Below are positions 34,617 through 45,375 of a stretch of DNA of 64,000 nt, piece by piece; within the stretch, counting starts at the first letter, position 1; each line of letters starts with the position of its first letter. The notes under the pieces are model-generated. The model saw only the letters and a program-made list of their open reading frames with translations, made no database searches and was not told the origin of the DNA. Made by a program: the position numbers and the translations under genes. This stretch comes from Ephemerocybe angulata (Eukaryota > Basidiomycota > Agaricomycetes > Agaricales > Psathyrellaceae). The stretch is taken from positions 682,001-746,000 of the forward strand of contig JAACJK010000166.1 in the NCBI GenBank assembly GCA_013368325.1, in the 5' to 3' direction.

Positions 34617-35456
34617 ATGCCAGGAAGAACCAACGGGCCCTGGGGAACCTCCTCTAGGGAGAGAGAGGATGGGGGATGGGGTCGCGAGAGGAAGCAGGAA
34701 GGCTGGAGAAGGGGTAACCATCGCGGGCGTCGGCAGGGATGTGGAGGAGGCAACGGCTGGGGTACGACAGAGCCTCAGCAAGAGAACGCCAAGCCTGGAG
34801 ACGGCTGGGCCGAACCCGGGGACCCATGGCTCAAGGCCTCGGTGGACACCAAAGCAGGGGAGAGTGGGGCTGAACCTAGCGGCCCGTGGTCAAACAGTGC
34901 TGGAGCTTGGGGGCTCGGTTCGACCCAGGAAGATCCGAATGCTTGGGGGAGTGCTTGGATGGAGACCCCAATCAAGATCGAAACGATGGAGGACCTCCTC
35001 AAGAGTCAAGCTCAGCATGCAGAAGACTTCATGAAGGATCTGGTGCCGTTCTGGCTGAAGTCCGTGGACGCTGCCGAGAGGGGCGAACCCGAGGTCAAGC
35101 TGGAAACCTACCTTGACGAGAAGATTCGAGAGAGGCAGGCGTCGGGGTGGTACTATACCAGCCCCATGGAAAACAAGGACGGAGATGGCTGGAGTAACCA
35201 CAAGGCTTCAGAGAATGGGGGGTGGGGAGATTGGCGGGCGACGGGGAATGGGTGGGGTGTACCCGAACCACAGAATCCCTCTGCTGCACCACATGTGACT
35301 TGTGATGCCTGGGGAGAGCCTGAACCGGATCGCGTGGCTGGAGTTAGGCGAGCAGGAGAGCAGAAGAGAGGGTGGGATGTGGTTGAGCGAGCAAAGAAGC
35401 CGGCGAGCAGCTGGAAATCACGGGCACCCCGCTCACGACAGAATCGGTTTGGATAG
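34617..35456 (+). CDS. Gly-Trp-rich (GW/WG repeat) protein
   Basis: A 279-residue single-exon frame from the ATG at 34617. It has about 19 tryptophans, most of them next to glycine, in a Gly/Glu/Asp/Pro-rich, otherwise disordered sequence. Examples are NGPWG, DGGWG, GNGWG, GDGWA, GAWGL, NAWGS, GDGWS, NGGWGDW, GNGWG, CDAWGE and KRGWD. The only ordered-looking part is a central helix (METPIKIETMEDLLKSQ to LDEKIRERQ). The N-terminal part is RGR/GGG-rich and the C-terminus basic. Spaced Trp residues flanked by Gly are the hallmark of Argonaute hooks, but RNA-binding Gly-rich proteins can look similar. Function unknown. Confidence 0.65.
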   Translation: MPGRTNGPWGTSSREREDGGWGRERKQEGWRRGNHRGRRQGCGGGNGWGTTEPQQENAKPGDGWAEPGDPWLKASVDTKAGESGAEPSGPWSNSAGAWGLGSTQEDPNAWGSAWMETPIKIETMEDLLKSQAQHAEDFMKDLVPFWLKSVDAAERGEPEVKLETYLDEKIRERQASGWYYTSPMENKDGDGWSNHKASENGGWGDWRATGNGWGVPEPQNPSAAPHVTCDAWGEPEPDRVAGVRRAGEQKRGWDVVERAKKPASSWKSRAPRSRQNRFG

Positions 35457-35620
35457 TTCTATACGGGTCTATTGCTCATTTATGCCAAGTATCCTTCTGG
35501 TCAAATGACATCTCACTGATATGGTTTGCACATGTATTATGGTACTTTCCGCGGGTATGAGATGGCCGTGCCGACTTCGCTGATATGTAATAACCTTCTT
35601 CATCCAGTACTTCCTCGACG

Positions 35621-37752
35621 ATGCGTATTGAGCAAGGATTCCAGCCCGTAAGTCCTATCGGACATTGCATACTTACCTTTGAAGGGGAGGTGAACTCAAC
35701 TTTGCCCAATCCAGACACCGTTCCCGGAACAGAATGTCTACCTGAATGACCCAGTCCTACCATCGTTGTTGAGGAGGGTCCTGCCCGCAGAGTAGGAACT
35801 TTGCTGTCATTCCTTGGGCTTCCCTATCTAATTTCGTCTGCAGTGTCTATTCAACCGTTGTTCCAGACCTCGAAAGGCTGGGTAACGACGTCATAAACGG
35901 TGAGGGTTTTGGGTCGGGATGGTGGCACGTAGCATTAATGCCTTGAAATCATGGATTAGAATTCAGGCCTCTCGCTTCGAGTCCGCTTGTGACAAGGCCC
36001 ACTGTCCTCCAGTACGACCAGTGGGGTCGCCGCATAGATGCTTTGCATACCTCTGAGGGGTGGCGTAGGCTGAAGGCCATGGCTCAACAAGAAGGCCTTC
36101 CTGCGATATTCTACGAGCGGCTCTATGGCGAACATAGTAGGACGTATGGATTCGCAAAGATCCTTCTTTTGGTGGGAGATACCCAGGAGGTATTCTGTCC
36201 CCTGAGTATGACTGATGGAGCGGCGAGAATCCTAGAGCTTTCGGGAAATAATGCCACCAAGGACATATACGAGAGGTTAACCAGGTGTGTTATCTCCCAG
36301 GCTACTTATAACAACCCAGTCTAAGGGGTGCGCAACAGTCGGGACCCTTCGAGCGCTTTTACAGCCGGGCAATGGATGACTGAGGTGAGTTGCCGTCCCT
36401 ATCTTTCTGCGTAAAATAATCCTTGACATTTGGGGCGCTTCCAGCGACCAGGAGGTTCTGACGTTTCGCTCACGGAAACCACCGCAACGCCTCTCGGTGA
36501 AAGCCACCCTTACGGGGAAGTCTACTCTCTCAATGGCGTTAAATGGTTTTCAAGTGCGACCGACAGCGAGGTCTCCATTGCGCTAGGGCGTACCGGTCCC
36601 GATAACGCAGGTGCTCGAGGCTTGTCTCTCTTTCTGGTTCCCCTTCGCCTACCTCTCTTTCCGGAGCCATCGGCCCCGACACCCTCCCCGATATCCAATA
36701 ATATCTTTCTGCACAGGTTGAAGGACAAGATCGGCACGCATGCTTTGCCTACGGCAGAGCTGTCTCTGGAGGGTACTAGAGGTTATCTGATCAGCCCGCT
36801 CAACAAAGGTGTGAAAAGCATCACGCCAGTGCTCAACATAACTCGTGTATGGAGCGCAGTCACCTCTACTGGTCACCTAAGGAAGTGCCTAGAGATCGCA
36901 ACATCGTACGCAGGAGTCCGTAGGGTGAAATCTGGCCAGGAGCTCCTTGCTGACAACGTGGTGCACGTCGAAAGGTTGGCGAAAGTCAACCTTCTGTACA
37001 GGGCACTGGTGCATATGGTGTTCGGTGTGGTCCAGCTCATGGGGAAGGTTGAGAATAACCCTGGAGGCGAGGACGAGGGGAGAAGGTTGAGGATGCTGAC
37101 GCCCGTGGTGAAGGCGTTCGCGGCTGAGAAGGCTACTGGTGGAATGGAGGAGGCAATGACTGCGCTCGGGGGCGCTGGTTATATGGAGGAGAATGGAATT
37201 GGAAGAGCGATCAGAGACGGGTTGGTTGAGAAGTAAGTCATAATTCAAGAAGGAAGCGATATCTTTTTAACATAATACAGGATCTGGGAGGGAACTGTCG
37301 TCGTTCTTGCATTGGATCTTACCAGGGCCGCTCAAGATCCTGTAGTTCTCAGGTCCTACACCCAGTGGGCGGAATCGGTCCTTGCATCTTGCCCTGGCGA
37401 TCTTCGAAAGGTGTTGCCATCCGTGAACCCGACTTTAGAGCAAGGTGTTTGCATGGTTCGGCAAATTTACACAGAACCAATGAACCAAATAGTTCAACGT
37501 CCGGCGTTGATCCTCTTAGGGTATCTAACTTCAAGTCTCTACCTTTTGGAGCATGCCAGTTGGTCTTGGGCACGATACCCTGAGCCCAAGAATCTGGATG
37601 TCGAAGTTCTCCGAAGATGGGTCCTCGAAGAAGGGTTCCAAACGTCTTTGGATGATGTGGAAAGGGCACGGAAGAGTGGGACTGACAAAATCGAGATGGA
37701 TACAGCCTTGGTCTTCGGTCGGGATACATATGCTCGAGAGGCAAAGTTGTAA
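35621..37752 (+). CDS. Acyl-CoA dehydrogenase family protein (AidB/ACAD11-like)
   Basis: A flavoprotein of the acyl-CoA dehydrogenase superfamily. Exon 1 is MRIEQGFQP, spliced to TPFPEQNVYLNDPVLPSLLRRVLP. The N-terminal helical domain follows, then the FAD/substrate-binding block FTAGQWMTERPGGSDVSLTETTA, the beta-domain VYSLNGVKWFSSATDSEV, and the C-terminal helices with EEAMTALGGAGYMEENGIGRAIRDGLVEKIWEGT, where the catalytic-type Glu is expected. The layout with an extended C-terminal region (to EAKL) resembles the AidB or ACAD11-like branch rather than the classic mitochondrial enzymes, and I see no presequence. Substrate unknown. Stop at 37750-37752. Confidence 0.88.
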
Positions 37753-38045
37753 AATGTTAAGCTAGAAAACACCCATGTAACTGACTTGCTGCGAAGTTCT
37801 ACAAAGTTGTTTCTGGTTTCGTGTAAATGTCCAGGCATTCGCCAGCGCCCAGCGAGGTTGATACCGATCGCGGCGGTGACAATAGGCGCCTATTCTGCAT
37901 TGGGAATACCCCCTGAGCCCCAACAGCATAGATATCTGACGCAGAATTGGAGAGACATTGTCTAGCCGTAGAGTATCCGAATCCGTATCGCATTGGAAGT
38001 AATAAAGCGCTGCCAAGAATACATGAACAAGCGTGATAGACAACC

Positions 38046-38880
38046 ATGACCTCCATTATCAACGGTATGAATTTACCAGCAGGCTGGCTCGAGCAATACG
38101 ACCCCGGGACGAACAGAAAATTCTATGTCAGTGCTGTTAAACTCTCAACGATTGGTCAAAGTTGACCCAAACTCTCTTCAGGTTGACACTAACGTCGAAC
38201 CGGCGAGAGTAACATGGGTTCACCCATACGAGAACGAACAATATTTAGCTGAACATCCGCAGTCCTTGAGAAATATCAAGCAGAGCATCGCAGCCACAAA
38301 TGGATCAGACCCTAGCCCAGAGATTGATAGGAGAAGGAGCTTTGCGGGAACTTCGAGTGCTCCGGTCATCGAGCCTGTTGAATGGAATGGGCGGCCGCCC
38401 TATAAGCAAGGTTTCCTTGAGAAATTGAAGGACAAGGCGATTAACTCTATTGAAGCAAGAGATGCAAGAAAGAGGCAGCAGGCGGAGGTATGGATGTTTG
38501 TTCATTTCGAGGGTTCGGCATAGCTGAAGTCCTGTTTCTGGTCTCAGGCATGGCAGCAAGGTCCGGACAACGGGTATCCTGGAAGGAATGCCGCGCGACC
38601 GCCGCATTTACCCGAATATGCAACTCAGTACCCGGCTCAATATCCACCACAGACATACGCCCAAGCATATCCTGGGTCAGGAATGGGGATGGGGATGGGT
38701 CGTAGACATGGAGGGTTCAGCGGTGGTTCCGCTTTACCCATCCTTGGTGGATTTGCTGGCGGAATGTTACTTGGAGATATGCTAGATGGCGGTCTAGGTG
38801 GTGGAGGATTCGGGGGCGGAGGGTTCGACGGAGGTGGATTTGGGGGAGGATTCGATGGTGGTGGTTTTGGAGGATTCTGA
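38046..38880 (+). CDS. WW-domain protein with Gly-rich tail (Wwm1-like)
   Basis: Exon 1 (38046-38126) and exon 2 (from 38182) together encode a WW domain: LPAGWLEQYDPGTNRKFYVDT and TWVHP, with both signature tryptophans. A helical Arg/Lys stretch follows (EARDARKRQQAE), then a Pro/Tyr/Gln segment (QYPAQYPPQTYAQAYPG), then a Gly-rich tail (GGMLLGDMLDGG...FGGF). This order matches yeast Wwm1, which interacts with metacaspase; that role here is inference only. The tail at 38790-38877 is built of repeated GGxGGGGF units. Stop at 38878-38880. Confidence 0.85.
38790..38877 (+). repeat. Gly-rich coding tandem repeat in the WW protein
   Basis: Degenerate 12-15 nt units of GGTGGA/GGAGGA type encode GGGFGGGGF-like repeats. 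They are likely to vary in copy number between strains. Confidence 0.6.
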
Positions 38881-39031
38881 TTGTAATTGGTTCCTTCGAC
38901 GTGATGGTACATAATTGATCGCATTCCGTGTACACTTGTATTCAAACCACTAACACGATATCTTGCTCGTCATCGCCGTCCAACTCACTCATAATCTGAG
39001 TTTGGACAGAAAGAGAGGAATCTCTGGAGCT

Positions 39032-42000
39032 ATGGCACCAGTCTTGCCCTCGTCTCTCAGTCCCCATGTTTGCATACTTCCTTCGCCAGATCTATCCGAG
39101 CTCTTAGAAGCATCGGCCCTGCCACCACTTCAGCATATTCTGCAATCATTTTCACCCTTACCTCAAGGTAATATCTCTCGAGGTTGCAGCTGATGCTCAT
39201 AGGCTGACGCTGACCTGTATTCATAAAGTGACGACTCGAACGACATCACTTATCTCTGTTCCGCACAGTTCATTCGCCCTCCGATTTTCTGACCTACACG
39301 AAGTAGAGGAAGCATGCCGTGAACCAGAGGAGCAGAGAGCTCTACGTTCTCTTGACTGGATGACCTCGCGTATCAATAAACGGTGTGAACAATGGGTACG
39401 GGAGATGGAAGAGCGTGGAGAACGCGAGCTTTCACGGGTGCCGCATGAGGACCGGCTCAGGACGCCATGGTGGGACGAGCTGAGACGCTGTGCTGAAGGG
39501 GATTTTGTTCCGGATAGAGTGGAGGGATGGAACCATCCAGTCGCAGGTACGCCCTGTCAACAGACGCAGTTCGTCGCAGTCTGAGCGTGTCCGGTTACAG
39601 TGATTCTCGCAGTCTCGACAACAGCGCCGAATCCACTGCAAGCAATCACGGCATTGTATTCTCGGGTTCTCCAATTCCCACCTTGGGTCGACACGAATGT
39701 GCTGCGTTATGTCCTCATCGTCCATCCCCAGGATTCTCAGTTCTCTGACGAGGAGTAAGCGGACTATGTGATATATACGAAGGAGGCTAATTAAGATCAT
39801 CAGAGCCAACGCCCTTTTCAATGCTGTCAAGAAACAGTATGGCCTCAACTGCTATCTCCTTTCCTTGGAACTACCTAGTCCTCCACCTGCCCCCATCCCT
39901 GTTCCAGCGCTTCTTCCGCGCCTACCGCCCCCTTCTGGTCTCCAATCCCCCGAAAGCACTCGTTGGCAACCACCTGCAACGCCAAATACCCCAGGACATC
40001 ACAACTCTGCCTTCGCGCTTAATACATTGCGTATGGACGAGAAGGATATTCAGCAAACTGCTCGTTTCACCCGCGAGTTTCTAGTGATGAGCCTTATTCC
40101 ATGGATGGAAAAGTGTGTTGTTGAGTGGAATGAGAATGTGAGTTTGGAAAGCAATTTGCAAAATTGTACCCTAATTTAATCTTTCTGCAGTATTCTTCCA
40201 CACGGCGGTTACCATCTCGCCTTTTCTCTTCAACTCGTAGACTGTTTGGTTCGCCATCCCCGTCCCCGGCACCTGGGCATTCTGTATCCTCATCGGTGTC
40301 CTCTTTACCTGGAAGATCGATGACTACAGGCTCAATGAATGGCGGTGCACCAACCCCTCCCTCTCAACTTCGGCGCTTGGCCGAATTCGCGACTATTCTG
40401 GGCGATTTCAAACTTGCCGCTTCGGTTTGGGAGTCCTTGAGGAAGGAGAGTAAAGGTGGATCTGTAAGTCGTGTGTGTCACATAGCCAGACCTACACTGA
40501 CACTGACATCCTATTTTCTCATAGGATATGCTACCACTGATGTCGGCCCCGTCTCCTGCTCTCCAACTCCACGCTTCAAATGCTTTGCTTTCTCTCCACC
40601 CTTCCGCCGTAGAACTGCCCCCACATGCTCAAATACGAGCATTACTTTATGCTGCTCGATGGGAGGTTGGAATCGATCCTCGAGACTTTGTGAGCAACGC
40701 ATTGGAGGGCGAAAGGTGGTTTGTATGGGCTGCAGGAAATGTCGGTACCTATCTTGATGAGTGGAATGTAACTGACAGGATTGATAAGGCAGAAGAGGCC
40801 CCCGCGGCATTGCTGCTTGCTCATGCTGCTTTGCTGACGTCAATGCGCAAGAATTCTTATAGACGTGCTGCATTCTGGTATGTCACCGCGGCGAATCGGC
40901 TGGAAAAGTGTGGCATTGTAGGTACCCTCATCAGTGCCCTTCAGTACCGCGTTCTGATCAAATTTCTCTAGAAACCACTTACGATATATTTCCTTCGAAA
41001 GGCCCACGAATTGTTCCAAATTCGCCCACCAAAGGAGCTGTCGCCTTCATTCTGGGATTCCGAAAACAAATCCGAATCCAAGAGTGAAGAGTTTGTGGAT
41101 GTTCGATCAGGAGTTGAATACCCCCTAGGTTCGCACTGAGTATTATCTTGAGCCTTTTCAATTGACATCCCTTCATTAGCACGTCTGCTGTATACCTCTG
41201 GCCGCGTCACAGAAGCTGTCCAGATGTTCCTAGAAATACTGAGGGGTGCACCGTACCCAACATTGCAACCGCCCACTCTCACCACCTTACTCGAACTCGA
41301 AGACCCTCATGGCTTCCCATCTGAAGACAAAACCTTCCTCGACGATTTCCGGGTTGCCTTTGCTGTAAGACGGCGTTGAAATTCATCCACACCTCGTACT
41401 GATTTAAGATCCAGCACTTGCAGTCAACGGAACCTGAAAAAATTGACAGCCTAAACCTGACCGTCCCTTTCAAATTTTGCCAGCCGAAGCGATGCAAAGT
41501 TCGCTATCCAGGGGACGATAGGGTCTCTGCATCGCCTATCTGGGAGAGTTGCGAAGAGGACTGGAACACTTACCAGAAGACCTCAGGCAATAAACAGCCT
41601 CTTGCTATTGACAGGAAGGTCTGCGCCAACGGTATGTGACCGCTTCCTCAACTATTATATTGCTCCTAGAAAGCATCTTTTGTAGAGCTTTTCTGGGTCG
41701 ACGTAACGCTGAACAATCCGCTCACCGCTGAAGTGAACCTTGGAAATGTCACCCTATTGGTGGAACGCCGAGGTGGCCAAGAGGAAGAGGAGTCTTTTGT
41801 AGACATCGAAGTCATACAAGAGGTTACATTGCGACCCAGGGAAACCCGCACGGTATCTATCTTACTCGACCTGAAAAGTATTGTGCGCTCAGCCTCTCAC
41901 GCAGATTCCAATATCACTGAAGTGCAGCCGTCCATCCTCAATCATCATATCCGCAGTTAGATTCGACTTCCTGTCCTTACTCCCTGTCACTGAGACTTTA

Positions 42001-44008
42001 GCATCGAGAGGTCGCAGATTGCACGATACCCAGGCGCAACGGATCACTCCGACTTACGCTCCTGACGTCCTTCTCAAAGTTGATGTCGCGTCATCCCTCA
42101 ATAAGTTGACGGCTAGCTTCGTCGAGGATGGGGAATTGACCCTAATGCAGGGCGAAATACGGGAGTTGAAACTGTGGTTCTTGAACTCGGGGTCGAATCC
42201 TGTGGAGGAGGTGTGGGTAGTCACAGGGAATGACCAGGAGATCTGGATAGGCACAAAGGAGGAAGAACTGACCAGTGAGCTTTCCTCTCCATGTGCTCAG
42301 GGTTTTTGACGTTTAACCATCATTATTCTAAGCGTCGTCTAGGACGGAGATCGTACATTCGAGGAACTCTCTTCGCCCAACAGAACCTCAGAGAATACCT
42401 CTGGCCCAGCCGCTGCAGCCAAACGAAGGTGTAACGGTGCCCATCAGCTTGCATGGTGGACGCACAGGGACGCATAATCTGTATTTCTTCATCACATATC
42501 GCGAGGTGTGTCATTTGTGGCCTTAGTGTCTACCGTACTCTCGTACTCATTCAGCTGCAGTCTGAGTCAGCCCCATTCCATTCCGCGCGTTTGGAACGAA
42601 GCTTCGAGGTTGAGCCGCTGCTTGACGTCCAAGTATCTGCGCTGCCATCGTCATCGAGTAACTACTCTTTCGTGGTGAACGTAGAAACAACTTCCCTCTC
42701 CCAGTCCTCCTTGCTCAATATTACCCAAATATCGACAATTAGCCCCCTTTGGAAGCTGGCACCCATCGCAAACTCAGAGGCGTATGTGCTTGACCATCCC
42801 CCTTCTATCAACGAATCGTACTTGATGATGACGTTGTGCTGCAGGAATCTCGCCCCATCCCAATCTGGTCGATTTTCGTCTGCTGCGGAGCAGTGGTTAG
42901 ATGGAGAGGGAAAGAAGGAGTCGCTGGAATTTGTGCTGAAGAAGCTGGATGATGTTCTGCAAGGCAACTTCATCACGCTGTCAGACCCCCCTGAACTGGA
43001 TCTAATATGCAGTCATCTATTTGAGGTGAGCTTTGGGTCTGGACGCCTCAGATAGCTCTGCTTAATTCAAGTAGACGCCGGATTCCCAGATGAAGTCATT
43101 CCATTCGCCGTCATTGCAGGCTTTGCTTCACGCGGGTAGACGAAAATACGCATCCGAAGTGTCGAGTCTTCAGCATCCCCATATACCAGCCCAGTCGCTT
43201 CCACACATCTTCCCCCTTTACAACCCGGCTTCTGTCGATGTTGCCGTGTTCTGGGAGATTCCTTCCCAGGGCCGCCAAGGCTACACGACAATCTATGGCA
43301 CAAGAATAGGGGCAGCTCACGCGCCACTTAACGATATCATTGACAAGTCCGAAAACACCAAAGTCAAGAGGAGCATGTACGCTGAGACGCAACGAGAGAA
43401 ACTGGAGTTAGTGGAGGGTATTCGGAACAGCGAGTGGAATGCGGAAATGGATCCGATATCTGTCTCAGTGGAGGACGTTAGTGAAATTGACCATGATTTC
43501 AGCAAAGGGTGAGCTTCGGTTTCGTCCAGGTTCGCAATATCTTTAATGCATCCCCTCAGACCCCTCCATGTGCCCCTCAAGTTCATGGTCAGGAATCACT
43601 CCCCTCTTTTCGATACCCAAGTCACTCTTAGATTGCGGTCGCGCCAGGGACCAGCGGTATATCCTCAGCATACGTACGTTTTTTTTTGAACATGTAGTCT
43701 GCTCACGCGCCTGACCCCATGATAGGCCAACTCCATTCCCCGCACCTTACTCCGGCAAACTAACGTTCCGGACAACCATTTCCGCTTCTGAAGCCACGGT
43801 TCTCCAGGCAAGGGTACTAATCAGTCGACCCGGTATATATCATATTGGAGGGTGGGCCGTCGAGTCGGAGGTCCTGGTTGAAACTGGCGAGGTCACTGCG
43901 GCTGAGGGGAGGGGCGAGACACGAAAGCGGTTTAGATACATGCAGGAGCACCCGCCTAACAGCGAGGCGAGTATCATAGTTCGTGGGCCTCGCCGCACCT
44001 CGTCCTAG
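39032..44008 (+). CDS. TRS85: TRAPP III subunit Trs85 (TRAPPC8)
   Basis: Trs85 directs the TRAPP exchange factor for Ypt1/Rab1 to autophagosome and Golgi membranes. The N-terminal part reads SPHVCILPSPDLSELLEA, and then ALRSLDWMTSRINKRCEQWV. The block WVDTNVLRYVLIVHPQDSQFSDEEANALFNAVKKQYGLNCYLL lines up with TRAPPC8 residues around WFIPNTLKYYVLLHD. The middle is TPR-like (RRLAEFATILGDFKLAASVWESLRKES; KAHELFQIRPPKELSPSFWD). The C-terminal half holds beta-rich ASPR-type modules. At least 18 short introns. Start taken at the ATG at 39032, although the frame is open to 38963. Stop at 44006-44008, only 73 bp from the stop of the opposite gene. Confidence 0.88.
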
Positions 44009-44081
44009 TGTAGTGCATGTAATATATATCTATTGGACTGTGTTAACAACAGTACCGCGGGAAGAGAGCCGCGAGAGGCGC

Positions 44082-45057
44082 CTATTGGGTTGGCCCTTGG
44101 CCGTCCTTCCTCTCCTTCTCCTTCCTGGCTGCGGCAAGACGGAGCGCCTTGACTCGGTAATTGAAGTAGGTCTAAGGAAGCGTGAGTTAAAACCCATGAG
44201 AGAGAGAAGTATGGTCACGCACTCCGAGAACGAATTGAATGGCATTGAAGAATGGTACCCAGAGCTAAAGCAAAGAGGTTGGTATGTTCCCCTTCCGGAC
44301 GTTTCAAGCACCGGCTTACCTCTACTGGTATGTATTTCTGCGCCACGACAAGGGAAATGGGCGATACAACCCACGAAATCTGGGAAGGGACCAGAAGTTA
44401 GAAGCACATTTCCGGAGAAACCAAAGCACGACTGCTCACCCTGATAACAGAGAAGAAACCAGCTTTGACGGTCTTCTTGATTTCAGAGAGTGACGACGCG
44501 CCATTGATGACGGCCATGGACGAGAGGAACGCTGCAATGTAGTTCTGTCGGGTCAATCTTCATCCAAGGGTAATGCGGGGGAGGAGCGGGGAACAAGAGT
44601 GCGGGGAAACGATCGGGGACGCACCGGCAGTCTGAATAGGGGCGACGAGCAAGTTGTTGGCGAATATCTGGCCAATCTTGGCGCCGGTGGAGGTCTTTCC
44701 AGCGAATGCCTTCTGCAGCTGGGAGACGAGGACGTGGCTCAACGGTGCAGAGACGAGGAAGCCGTAGAGGGCCATCTTGACCGCCTTGAGGTCGACGTGT
44801 GCAGCAGCGAGGGTGCGGACGAGCGGGGAGGCATCCTTTGCTGGGCGCACAGGGACACCTGCGAGGTTGCTGCCGAGGACTTCTTGCAGGAATGAGAGCG
44901 TCCCTGCATCGGCAAGGGTGAGTCTGCCGTCGCTTCATTGGTGGGCTCAGCGCTTACCAGTGGTGATGCACTTGGTCCGCAGAGGGTGCAGTGCCAGCTG
45001 TGTCAGATATCTGGCAAGCAGGGGATGGATAGTCGGCTTGGAGGGAACAGCGCTCAT
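44082..45057 (-). CDS. PXMP2: PXMP2/Mpv17 family peroxisomal membrane protein
   Basis: A four-helix membrane protein of the Mpv17/PMP22 family. MSAVPSKPTIHPLLARYLTQLALHPLRTKCIT is the basic N-terminal motif of the family (xxYLxxLxxxPxxTK). It then reads MALYGFLVSAPLSHVLVSQLQKAF, QIFANNLLVAPIQ and NYIAAFLSSMAVINGASSLSEIKK, and the spliced C-terminus ISWVVSPISLVVAQKYIPVE / LWVPFFNAIQFVLG / TYFNYRVKALRLAAARKEKE. PXMP2 forms a small-solute pore in peroxisomes; Mpv17 and Sym1 relatives are mitochondrial. The basic LAAARKEKERK tail and overall fit favour PXMP2. Start at 45055-45057, stop at 44082-44084. At least six exons. Confidence 0.87.
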
Positions 45058-45133
45058 GGTGGTATATGGACGATGAACGATGCACCCGGGGTGAGCTAGT
45101 CTGGGGAATGCGACACGGGTGCTATAGACTCCG

Positions 45134-45145
45134 GCATCCGGATGC
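45134..45145. repeat. 12-bp perfect palindrome
   Basis: GCATCCGGATGC is fully self-complementary and lies 77 bp upstream of the PXMP2-like start codon. It could be a dimeric transcription-factor site. Confidence 0.45.
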
Positions 45146-45180
45146 GTTCCTTGCCGCCTCGTAGACCTGTAACCGGTCGC

Positions 45181-45227
45181 CTATGAGCAAAAGAGCTCGA
45201 TAGAGCATCGAGCTGTCCCGCTCATAG
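45181..45227. repeat. Nested inverted repeat (two 8-bp arms)
   Basis: The outer arms are CTATGAGC (45181-45188) and GCTCATAG (45220-45227). The inner arms are AGCTCGAT (45194-45201) and ATCGAGCT (45207-45214). Both pairs are perfect. They are separated by 5-nt bulges on each side and close on a 5-nt loop. An overlapping alternative hairpin, CCGCTC/GAGCGG, sits at 45218-45232. It lies in the PXMP2-like upstream region, also about 150 bp past the YHM2 stop. Confidence 0.7.
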
Positions 45228-45375
45228 AGCGGATGGTCACGAGTCTAGCCGCCTCGATCAACACACCAGCTCAGGTCAAGACGCAAGACCATCCATGTTG
45301 CATGTAACGGGATATATGTGGCTAGTCTATGCACAATGCAGATATCATAATTAATTAAGGTAAATAAAGAGTCCT

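Larger units (their letters stand above)
45058..45375. other. Intergenic: PXMP2-like promoter and YHM2 3' flank
   Basis: No gene. It holds the palindrome at 45134-45145 and the nested inverted repeat at 45181-45227. Confidence 0.5.

Noticed and set aside
38790..38877. Tandem repeat as a possible minisatellite or array
   Set aside because: It lies in frame inside the WW-domain protein and encodes its Gly-rich tail.
45181..45232. tRNA or small structured RNA gene
   Set aside because: There is no cloverleaf, A/B box or CCA-end pattern; it is recorded only as an inverted repeat.
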